The position numbers and the translations under genes are program-made. This document shows positions 26,701-38,900 of a DNA stretch of 64,000 bases, in pieces. Position 1 is the first letter of the stretch, and each line of letters begins with the position of its first letter. Location of the stretch: the NCBI RefSeq assembly GCF_037176765.1, contig NC_090021.1, forward strand, positions 61,881,453 through 61,945,452, given 5' to 3'. The notes under the pieces are model-generated. The model saw nothing but the letters and a program-made list of their open reading frames with translations, made no database searches and was not told the origin of the DNA. The stretch is from Anolis sagrei (Eukaryota; Chordata; Lepidosauria; Squamata; Anolidae).

Positions 26701-29700
26701 GCTAAAACCTTTCCTCTGAAGCAGGCTTTGAAAGAAGAGAGTTTTAAAGACCAAGCCAGGAGGTGCTGTGTTTTATGTACCATAGTTTAAAATATTTTTA
26801 AATAGTTTTATTGGTTTAAACTATGTATTTTTAAATAACTCCTGTGTTTAATTCTATCCTAACATTTGTATGCTTTAGGTTTTAACTTACATATTGTATG
26901 ATTTTTAGTGTTAGCTGCTTTGAGTCTCCTTTTGGAGAGAAGAAGCAGGATATCTATTTTCTATCTGCATAATAAAAGTGAAAATACATATGTGTGTATG
27001 TGGCAGCGTGTCCACTTACACAAACAGCTATAGCTCACACTATGCAGGAGACGGCAATGGCCCTCCCTCCAGTGACATTGCAGGTTATAGTGAACGCCAT
27101 ATCCCAGTGTTCCTTTCTCTCTCCATTGGTATGGAATTTGCATGACACTGCCCACTGCCTATCCCTTAACTCTTTCCTACTCTTTTCAACTCTGTCTGCA
27201 TAACAAACAGAGCAGAACTAAGCAGCAACTGAACATACGGAAGGGGTTTGGGGGACTGACTCTACATCACAAAAGTTGTAGCTCACCCTGCATCAAGACA
27301 CAGCACTGTGACCGCCTCCGACAATGGACCTGGACCACATTTGGCACACAGAACCTTCATGACCAATGAACCCACTGAAGGGGTTTGAGGGAAACTAACC
27401 TTCATTTCAGGGAGTTCTAGTTCACCTACATCCATAGACACAGTGACCACCACCAACAATAGACCAGGACCAAACCTAGCATATAGAACCACCATGACCA
27501 ATTGAACCTACTGGAGGGGGTTGAGGAAAACTGACCTACCATGATGGGAGCTACAGTTCATACTGCAGCCACAGAGCACACTGCACCCCACCAATGATGC
27601 ATCTATAGAGCAAACTTGCCCAACATGACAAACTTTAACCACTGATGGAGTTTCAGGGGGGTTAACCTGGCATGATGCGAGTTTTAGTTCACCCCAATCT
27701 TATGCATTTTGTAAAATAAATAAATGATTTTTTTCAAATAACCTGGGCAATGCCAGGTACCCAAGCCAACAAGTAAGTATAATAACAACAAGTGAATGCT
27801 CATTTCCTTGGAGGGCAATTTCATGAGGTACGTCTCTCTGCTGGACCCCAATTTCACCAAAAACAAAAATATAAAGAGGAAAGAGAAGGAAGAACAGAGT
27901 ATGAATAGAGAGAGGTACCCAAACAAGGTAAGAAAAACCAGAGAAAAAGTGCATCACTCAAAAAAAAAATGGAAGGAGAAAAAGCAAAAAGAAAGAAGAG
28001 CACCAGGATTGAGGACCATGGGGTTTCTAACCCTTCTTGAAGCTGTGCACTTTAGAATAAATCCCTTAGGATATTTAAATCATAAAAATGGGTTTTTCTC
28101 TCATCCCCAACAAACCAGACATGGAGCCAAGGAATTTGGCTTTTGTTCCCCAAGTAGTGTATTTAAAGAGCTGGAGCCTCTCTGTTGGCTTCTGTGCGTT
28201 TGAGTTCATGACAAAAATCCCATACACAAACAAGAATTTGGTCACAGTGCTAACCTCAGCAGCCAGCTGCAAAACATCAAAATACAGAGAAGTATGCAAT
28301 TTAGCAGTAACATCCAGGCAGCTTTGGGAGGGGGGAGGCACTGGAATTTTAAGCTGAGGGAAGACACTGGTATCTTTCTTTCTTGATAGCAGATGACATA
28401 AACTAAAATCGGATCATCCATCACCGTGCCGAAGAGCCAAATAACTGCACTGTTATCCAAGTCGGCACAAAAGATTTCTCTGTTGGAAACGCCACAAATC
28501 TTACAGTAGCAGAGCTATCATGAAACGGGATTTTGGATATTGGAGAAACACAAAGAAAAGCCAAAAGTTTAGGGGGGGGAAGCTCTTCAGTATCTCCCTC
28601 TTCCTGTGTGTGTGTGTGGAAGCACCTTCAATATTTACTTCAAAATGTTGAAATGAACTTGGATCTTTCCTAAAAAGAAGAATGGAAGAAGAATACAAAA
28701 TAAAGACATGTAGCAGCCTCTTTAAGACTGTTTTTTTTAAATTTTTGTATGAGTTTCTGTGGCTATAAGCCCACTTCTTTGGATAGTGTATCAAGTGTCT
28801 GCATTTAAAAGAGTAGGTTTATAGCAAGCCAGAGCAAACTTAATCCCTCCAGGTGTTTTGGACTCCAACTCCCACAATTCCTAACAGCCTCAGGTCCCTT
28901 CCTTTTCCCCCTCAGCCGCTTAAGCGGCTGAGGGGGAAAAGGAAAGGGCCTGAGGCTGTTAGGAATTGTGGGAGTTGGAGTCCAAAACACCTGGAGGGAC
29001 GAAGTTTGCCAATGCCTGATTTATATTGACGAAAGCTCATACAAACATAAAACCCAGTTAGTCTTAAAGATGCTGCTACATTTTTTTCTCCTCCTTCTTT
29101 CCTTTTATTGTTGCAAAAGACAAAGAGGCTCCTTCTGTGAAAATTGCCTCAATGTTTCTCTTATTAATTAGGGATTGTTACATATGCAATTTTTAATACA
29201 AATGGAAAGTGAAAAAACATAGCTCATGCATGATTTATGTAACATGTTATGCAAGTGCTTATTGGCCAGGAATATGCCTATTAGAGGATAATGTGCGGTA
29301 AACATGCTAGCCTGCCTTGTCCCTTCCATTTATCTTTCCCTAGCAGTCCCACACATGTTGGAAGACAAATGTACAAAGCAAATTCAGATTGCTGAATATG
29401 CAGAGGAGACAACCACCCACTGAGAGCTCCCTGCTGCGAGTGTCTGCCTTCCAACACATGGGGCATGGCACATAGAAGACACAGAAATAAGTGCCAAGTT
29501 GCCCAAGATGAGTAAGAGGTTTTAATTAGTGCTTGGTTATTAGATCCTCCCAAAAAGTATATTGATACTCTCCTTGCAACAGCGTGATCTTCAATCTGTG
29601 TATGTAAGCTTTAGAGCAGAGCTTTCCAAACTTCTCATATTGTTGACTCGCTTTTTAGACATGCATCGTTTCGCAACACAGTAATTCAGTTTTACTGGCA

Positions 29701-30218
29701 CACCGGAGGTTAAACCAATCTCTTATAAGAGTTTCATACTCTCTCTATATATATGAGTGTGTGTGTGTGTGTGTGTGTAAAGGTAAAGGCTTTCCCCTGA
29801 CATGAAGTCCAGTCGTGTCTGACTCTGGGGTGTGGTGTTCATCTCCATTTCTAAGCCGAAGAGCTGGCGTTGTCCGTAGACACCTCCAAGGTCATGTGGC
29901 CAGCATGACTGCATGGAGTGCCGTTACCTTCCCGCTGGAGCAGTACCTATTGATCCACTCAAATTTGCATGTTGTGGAACTGCTAGGTTGGCAGAAGCTG
30001 GGGTTAACAGCAGAAGCTCACGCCGCTCCCAGGATTCGAATCTGCGACCTTTCAGTCCACAAGCTCAGCAGCTCAGCGCTTTAATCCACTGTGCCACCAG
30101 GGGCTCTTATATATATACATACATACATACATACATACAACCTGCCCTGAGTCGTCATGTCTCATATGTATGTGTATTTATGTATGTATGTATATATATG
30201 TGTATATGTATGTATGTA

Positions 30219-30262
<44 letters not shown>

Positions 30263-33200
30263 AGTTCTATATAAACCTTTAATGTATCAATGTTGTTTGG
30301 ATTTTCTTTCTTTATACTTATATACTACAGTTTAGTCTTTTTCTACTTTCATCTACGGCTGCTCCACGTGGTTCATCACAAAAATCATTATCAACAGATT
30401 TTCTTTTCTTTAATTAGAAACTTTTGCTGCAAGTCAATTAACAAATTTCATACTTCTCTATATTTTTTCACGCAACACACCTAGGGATTACAGGCAATAC
30501 ACCAGTGTGTCCTGACACACAGTTTGGAAAGCTCTTCCTTAGAGTATTCCATCCATCTTGGTCAAGAGTTACCCTATATACTTATGCATAAGTCTAGAAA
30601 TTTTAGTCAGAAAAATTAATCCCAAAACCTGAGTTGTCTTATCCAAGGATCAACGAGAGTACTGTACCCCAACTCTTGTAAAACACAACAAATCATCTCT
30701 TTATACAAAAAGAATAGTGAAAGATGAATCTAAAAGAAGCACCAATCCCCTTTACTCTCTCCACCATGGTTGCCACTTTTGGCTTTTTGAATGTCTATTG
30801 AGGAAGCAGCAGCACTGGCAACTGGCCTTTGAAGGTGGCACTGATTCATCGTCCTCTCTGTGGAATGACCTTCAACTTATCCATAGGTCATATCAGCATG
30901 CCTAACTTTGACCCCAAAACTTGTTCTCAAAGTATACATGAGTATGCACTGTATTCTTAATCAGAATAACCACATGAGCAGCAGTACTAGGCACTTCTCG
31001 TATTCCAAAATGCACCCCTTCAAGTCCCCTGTCAACATATGGCCCTTGTGGTCTCTTCCAACTTTGTAATTCTATTATTTGGTTTTCTAAGAATACTCAA
31101 ATATTTGTAGAATCAGAAGGATACTCCTAAAAAACCGCATTGAGTCGCCTGTTTGGGCTGAAAAATGCAGTATAGAAATAAAGCAAATAAATAAATAAAA
31201 AAAAGTAACAGTAAACAGGAATATCATTCAACATATTGACAGCATGGGAAAGGGAAGATACAACCTGACCTTACCATATGGATCAGAAGCGGCACTTCCT
31301 ATATGCTTAAATCTATCTAGAGATAATTCAATGTCCCACTTCTTTCAAATTGAATGCAATTCAATTTGAGTCTCCGGTCACCGTGTGACTGGAGACTCAG
31401 GAAAGCTGCTTTGACAGTCATTGCCTTAGAGGAGTGAAAACCCATCACAACAATGCTGCATAACATTAGTTTAATCACACATGAACTTTCCTCCCAAGCT
31501 CTGCTTAAATGTAATTTTTAAGCAGGGTTTGTCAATCTCACTTGCCTGTTTCATGAAAAAGTGGCCAAACTATGAGAGAGATGAGCCCAAAGTTTTCTCC
31601 CAATACTTGGAATTACAGAGGATTGTGGGAAGAGCTGCTCTGGAAAGACTACAATTCCCAGAATCCTGCTTCCAAGCTCTGAGAAGTGACCCCCCCCCCC
31701 CCGGCTTCCTCAGCCTTGTGATTGGCCTTAGGTCTCTGTCTGCTGGATACTAACAGTGCCAAATCACAGCTCTACTTTCTTTTTCTGGCTCCAGCAATGA
31801 GGGGCAGGCATAGACTTGTTTCAGCACCTGCCAAGCAGGTGGAGTTCAGACTGCTGTGACAAAGGCAAGGTTTTGTGCCTCAGTCATTCTGCATTGGCTC
31901 TGAACTGGAGGTGATAAAGGTGGCTTGGCTTGTTCTTCCACCTGTCAGGTTCTTGGAACTTCAACCACCTGGTGAAGGCAGACGCACCGCCATCCACCTC
32001 ATAGCTCAGATGGAATGGAAAGATTAGAACACATGCACCTGTTTCCAACCTCCTGGTATGAGGCAGCTGTGTGTCCTGGGGCCCTTTCACACTATACAAT
32101 TCTTACACTATGGTTCTACTTCAACTGTCATGGCAACATCACAGGGAATCTAAGAGTTTGAAGGTTGATGAGGCACTACAGCTCTCTGAGAAATGCAAGT
32201 ATGTCTATGTGTGTGTCTTCAAGTCATCTGTCAACTTATGGTGACCCCATGAATTTTATAAGACCTTTTAAACAAGAAATACTCAGAGGTGTTTTTCTCA
32301 GCTCCTTCCTCTGAAAATATAGCATACAGCATTTTTTATGTATTGGTGTACTGGAAGCTAACCAGGGCTGACCGTGGTTAGCGTCCAAGATCAGGTGGAA
32401 TCTGGTGCCTTTAGGGTATTTTATCAGATGAGAATTGCAAGCAATTCTTCCTAAACTGCAAATCCCAATATTCCTTAGAATGTCCCCTTGATAGTTAAAT
32501 GGAATCACAGCACTACATAGTTTGGGTCCAGGCTTAGCATTACAGGCAGTCCCCAAGCTATAAACATCCGACTTACATACTACTCATAGTTAAGAACGGG
32601 GGTGATACAACAGGAAGTGAGAGAAATTTACCCATTGGAAGGGAAATTCACTCCTGAAAGAGTGAATTATCATGGGGAAAAGAGTTCTAGACTGAAGCTT
32701 TATCACTAATCCTTATTTCCACAAGAAGCCAATTTTTCAAAATCCAATTATGACAGGGACAGAAAGGGATGAGAAATCTTCCAACAGGGACATAGATAGT
32801 AAAACAAGCACCACAGGGATGTTAAGCCTATCTATTTATCTATCTATTTGACTGGAGTTTCACTTTAAAACGTATTTGTTCCAACTTACATAAAAATTCA
32901 ACTTAAGAACAAATCCACAGAACTTATCTTGTTCATTACTTGGGGGCATGGTTTGGGCCCAGGTTCCCTGCAGGATCACTTCTTCCTGTACAGTTTGCCC
33001 CATATATTGTGGTCATTCAAGGGATGTTTACTTTAACCTTCCAGGACAAGACTAGTAATTGTCACCTAGAGGAACTTTTCATCAGTCACCCCTATACTGT
33101 GGAATGACCTGGCAGAAGAGATTTGACAGCTAAACATGCCATTTGAATTTTCAAAAAGTATTAAACACATATCTCTTCGGGCAGCCTCACCCAGTCAATT

Positions 33201-35846
33201 TTAAATTGACATGTTAATGTTTATATATGATTTTAATGTGCAATAGATTGTGTTTTAATCTTATATGTTGTTGAAGACTTTCATGGCGGGAATCACTGGG
33301 TTGCTGTGAGTTTCCCTAGCTGTATAGCCATGTTCCAGAAGCATTCTCTCCTGATGTTTCACCCACATCTATGGCAGGCATCCTCAGAGGTTGTGAGGTC
33401 TGTTGGAAACTAGGCAAGTGGGGTTTATATATCTGTGGAATGTCCAGAGTGGGAGAAAGAACTCTTGTCTGTTGGAGGCAATTGTGAATGTTGCAAATTA
33501 GGAAGAACTTCCTGACTGTGAGAGCCGTTCAGCAGTGGAACTCTCTGCCCCGGAGTGTGGTGGAGGCTCCTTCTTTGGAAGCTTTTAAGCAGAGGCTGGA
33601 TGGCCATCTGTCAGGGGTGATTTGAATGCAATATTCCTGCTTCTTGGCAGGGGGTTGGACTGGATGGCCCATGAGGTCTCTTCCAACTCTTTGATTCTAT
33701 GATTCTATGAAATGGCCACCTTGATTAGCACTGATTAGCCTTGCAGCTATTCCTATTCTTATGTTTATGTGTTTTAAGTGGATTTTAGGTGTATGTAGTT
33801 ATATATGTTATTTTAATCTATGTAACCCACCTTGAGTCTAATAACAACTGTGTACTGTGAAAGGGCCCCAAAACAGTAGTCTTAAAAAAAGCCAAAATCT
33901 GGTCTGACGAATACAGTAATGACAGGAATACTACACACTCCATTCTGAAATACAATAACGCGAATGCAGTAATTAAACAGTGAAGACAAATCTTATTTCT
34001 AGCCACTATTACATGCCATGTACTGTTTTGCTCATCTTTTAATCCCTGCTTTCAAAATTGTGCTCTTTTTTAGGGAAGCAAATATTTCATTCTGCTCCAA
34101 TACCAAATTTTGTTAATCAGGAGCATGGTTTTGAATCATTTCATTATTCACTTGGCAGAGAAAGGATTACAAAAGCATGGCAGAAGTAATTACGAAAATT
34201 CCCTCCATCCAGCTGTTTTACAGGGATTGTGAGGAGATTCTTACCACCCAGCCTCATAATAATAGGCTTTAAGATAAGGTTGAGGATCTAAAGTCAGGAT
34301 GTTTATAGCTTAGTGAATATGGAAAAGTGCACAATTCCAATTTTATTTCCAAATCCCTACAAACCTAGAACAGATTCATTTTAGTTTTATTCGGCAGAGA
34401 GGGTTTTATTTGTGTAACACCCACACTCTGTGGCAGAAGAAGCAAGCATGATTAAATCATAGCATAGTACTATTCCCTAAATTACAAGGTCATTTGCAGA
34501 GCATGACAGACAGAGAAAAAGCAAGACATTAACAACAAATGCCCAGTGTGCATAGATCATGTTAAAGGTGCTGCGATGCTCCCAGTAAGAAGTATTGGAC
34601 TTCTAGTTTACAGAAAGCACATCACACATGTAGAGAAGCATATTAATATTTCTAAAATTCTGGAGAAAACGGCAAGAGAGAACACATGCTGAGCATATGT
34701 AAGTTCATATTGTGAAATCTAGAGGATTGCACACTTTCAGCCATAGACAACTCTATGACCGCTTCACCTTTGGGTGGTCATAGGTTGGAAATGACTTAAA
34801 GGAACAGATCAACACAAAGCACCAAAGTAAAAAAGTTATGCTGCAAGATATACAGCTTCTTTTACAAAAGAAGTGGACAAGAAGTGGAGCAATTAAATTA
34901 AGTAGCCAACTGTGGGAAACTGCATGGTTTTTCATGGTGGTGGAAATGCAATATGAAAAGTATTTCTAAACAGGTGCATGACACTGTCTGCTTATTCCCT
35001 GAGATGAGAAATATTTCCCAAATTTTCCAGCACTAACTCAAAAATTCTTTTCAACGTTTGAAAATGCAGTTTAGACATCCAAAGAAAAAGACTAGGTAAA
35101 ATTACCAAGGAAAGGTGAACCCAGATAAATATAAAAGTCCGAGATGTCTGTGATTTTTAACATTTCATCTCAGCAATGTAAGAAATCTGAAGAATTAACC
35201 AAAGTTTTGTTTGGAGAAAGGGAATTTCTATTTGAGGGGCAAATTCTTCTCTCTGTGTAGCTAGAATCCTGAATCTTTCAATCTACCATCTCCCCTAAGA
35301 GCCAGAATGGGGATACACAAGATCTGGAGGGCTATTTTTATTATCTAGACTCTAGACCTTAGCAGACCACAATCGTACCCAGAAGTGATATTTCAAAGCA
35401 GACAAAAATCCCATTTGTTGTTGTTTATTCGTTCAGCTTCCAACTCTTTGTGACCTCATGGACCATATTTAGAGCTTTTTAAAATGCGGAGGAGATAGTT
35501 TCAAGGAGTGAGCAACCTCCTCGGTCCATGTCCAGCTGAACGCTGGCTTTCCTTGAGTCAAGGAGCCCCTGTGGCAAAAAAATGTACAGACTCTATGACA
35601 AAACGTTGTCATATATGTGACCTATAGGCTCACATCTTTAAGATCTGGAATAAAAGATTCTGTGTATGACACAGCTTGAGTATCCCTTATTCAATGTGCT
35701 TCAGACCGTTTTGGAATACAAGCAGTTCCCAAGTTACGAACAAGATAGGTTATGTAGGGTTGTTCTTAAGTTGAATTTGTATGTATTAAACACATATCCC
35801 TTCTGGCAGCCTCACAACAGGTGCATTTTAATGTAACTCCTGGCAA

Positions 35847-35905
<59 letters not shown>

Positions 35906-38900
35906 TTTGGATAGCATAGGGAAGGGCCAACACCCCTGTGGTGTTTATTTTACTATCAGTGCCCCTGTTCAGAAAATTTCGCCTCACTTTCTGTTCTGGA
36001 TTTTGAAAAATGTGGCTTGTTTTGGAAATAAGGATTTGTGAGAAAGCTTCAGTGGAGATCCCTTCCCCCCAATAACTTGTAGTGAATTTCCCTTCCTAGG
36101 GTAGATTTTTCTCCCTTTCTGTTGTCTTACCTGTTCTTAACTAGGAGTCATTTGTAAGTTGGATGTTTGTAACTCAAGGACTGCCTGTACCTATGTGAAT
36201 ATACATAATAGAATGAATTTTCTTTTTGGTTTCATATAAACTGAAAGTAATTGTATAAGTATTGTAAATAATTTTATAAATGAAACCAAGTTTGCATACT
36301 CCAAACCAGGATAAAGCATGGTTCACTATCGCAGCTTTCCATGCGAACAATTTCAGATTTGGGAGTAATTCGGATTATGAAATTCCACATAAGCAATTCT
36401 CAACCTGGACCACATCACAGTCTATGGTGCAACAGCATCCATGATCTATTATTACTTCCAGAGTTAGAAAGACTACTCCAAGTGTAACATTTTGTTACAT
36501 CAGATCTTATACTCTGAATAAGACTAGCCAGTCTAAAACACACATGCCAAAGGCAAGGCCCACAGGCCCACGAAGCTTTCAATGCCAGGGCAACATAGTT
36601 ACATTCATGCAGTCTTACAACTGCAAACAGTCCTTTGAATGTAACCATAAGGCTGATGTGGCCCTCGGTGAAAATGGGTTTGACACCCCTGGTCTAAAAC
36701 ATTCACTTTATGCAGCCAGAGCTGGGATTGAGGAGGACACACAACTGGTTTCTCATACCTAGCAAGCCTTCATCCCTGCATTTCTCAAGGAGTTCCTCAG
36801 CTCCTTTGCTGCCATGCTATACAGCAAACTACCTTTGTGGCCAAAGCAGCTTATGATGTAACATAGCAAGTCTTCCATTCAGTCCTCAAAACTGAAAATC
36901 CCTCTAGAAATCTTGCCCCACTTTCTAGATCTGCCTGGATCTTAGCCAAGGTTTTGACATTTAGGCCACAACGAAGATAAACGTGTACTCAGGGGATCTA
37001 ATGAAAAACACCATAGCAATGAACTTTTTTTTTTCACACACTTAGCAGCAAAGCTTAGCAATTCAATGTAAGTCAGACTGTTTAAAAAGTGGCCACCCAA
37101 AGAAACAGATACAGAGTTTAATACAAGAGATTTTAAAATCCAAAATGTAACTTTATTTTTATTGGGGCTTTCAAATGAACAAAGAATTTTAAATTATTAT
37201 ACAATATGATTCTATATAATGTTGATATATTGTATTTTATATGTTGTGTGGCACAATTGTGTGCAATTTGTAAGTCGCCCGAGTCCCTATGGGAGATGGT
37301 GGTGGAGTATAAATTATTATTATTATTATTATTATTATTATTTGCCAGAATACTCTATGTGCAAAAATGGTGTAACAAAGAATTGGATTATGACAATTCT
37401 AGAAATGACAGAGATGGGTATACTATCCTGCCTAATAATAGAGAAGTCAATAGACAGGGGGTTTTTTGGGGGGTTTTTTTTAAAGAAAAGAACGGGAACT
37501 ATTTGTGCTATTCATAAAAGAAAAAAATGCAAAAATGCAAAGATTAGGTATACACAATTATATGATAGGTGTTTAAGGTAAGAAGTTAAGGGGATGAAAA
37601 TATATTCATCATATTGTCAAAGTAAGGAACTGGAAAGTCTATCTTAATTGGGGGGGGGGTTCAGCTTTTGGTGTTATATGGGGTATACTTGGGCTATAAG
37701 CAATGTTTAACACAACAACTGATATTATACATTCTTTCGAGTTCTTATATCACTGGAATAAAAAAATAATTTTGGGGAAAAGAGGCCACCAGTCCATTCT
37801 CAAGCTCCAGTTCAGTTCCCATAAGATGTGCATTTAAACTACACAAGCTACATGGGTAGCATCCATCATGAGAGCACAAGGAGTTGTTATGTAAATATAG
37901 TTGTTACACCAATACCATCAAAACACCTAACCTAGTAAAGTTATCATAAGTTGTGTAACAGCTTATAAACAGAACTGAAGTCCTAGACATGAGACCTGCA
38001 CAAAAATGAAAACGGGGGTTCTGCATGCACTAAAACTGAAATGACGCCAGCGAGATGTTATAATATTTACAAAGGATACAAAACGCAACACAAAACACAA
38101 GGCCCAATTAAACGTTAAGGGAGAGGAAACAGGCCCACTGGCAGTCATTTTACATGAAAGCCACCAATCTAGTACATTTTCAGCAAGAGCCATGTGCTCC
38201 ATTTTCTAATGGTTTTGCCATAAGAGCACAGGAAAACATTTTTGAAAAACCACTTACATATAGGTCTGTTACATTTCACTTTCCATGCTCTTGTTTTTCC
38301 TGGCTCCGGAACATCAGTGGAAAATGTGACTTATTTTTTTTTCTTTAGAAAGTGTCTTAAAAAACATCGGAACCTGGAATGCTCACCCTGATTAAGCCAC
38401 CAGGCTTTGGTGGAGAAACACAGAAAAGGGATGCCAGATTTCTTCAGGGAAATGTAAACATTTCCTCAAATCTAAATTTAGCAATAATTTCCTCCTGCCT
38501 GCTAAATAGGTTTACTGCCAACAAACCCTCTTTATTAGTTGCTCTTGTAGGCAAATGATTTGGATAATTAGACTGGGGGTAAATCTACACTGTATAATTA
38601 ACACAGTTTGACCCCGCTTGAATTGTCAGACTTCGCTACTATGGGACCATGGGATTTGTAGTTTGGTAAGGCGGAGCAGGCTAAAACAGTTGTTCCCAAT
38701 CTTTGGTCCTCTAGGTGCTTTGGACTTTAGTTCCCACAATTTATAACAAGCTGGCAAACTGGTGTGGATTTCTGGGAGTTGAAGTCCAAAAAACCTGAAG
38801 GACCAAAGGTTGGGAACTACTGATGTAAAACGACAACTGCCAAGATTACACAGTATTGAGCCATGGCAGTTCAAGTGGATCAATTCAACAGTGTAGATCA

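Larger units (their letters stand above)
29617..30536. mobile_element. hAT element with TSD, carrying a SINE and microsatellites
   Basis: CAGAGCTTTCCAAACTTCT and AGTTTGGAAAGCTCTT are inverted ends. TSDs CTTTAGAG (29609-29616) and CCTTAGAG (30537-30544). Non-coding. A Sauria-type SINE and TG/ATAC/TA tracts sit inside. Confidence 0.85.
32955..33835 (+). mobile_element. L2-like LINE 3' region carrying nested insertions
   Basis: 32955-33255 resembles the degenerate end of an L2 ORF and its UTR (TGTGGAATGACCTGGCAGAA, CACATATCTCTTCGGGCAGC). The tail TAACCCACCTTGAGTC resumes at 33745-33835, after another repeat that itself holds a CR1. Confidence 0.6.
35672..36407. mobile_element. Tigger-like MITE type 1 carrying MITE type 2
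   Basis: CAGCTTGAGTATCCCTTATT at the left and GCAATTCTCAACCTG at the right. The middle AATATACATAATAGAATG and ATGCGAACAATTTCAGATTT fits the family. 35719-36189 is the inserted second MITE. Confidence 0.8.
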
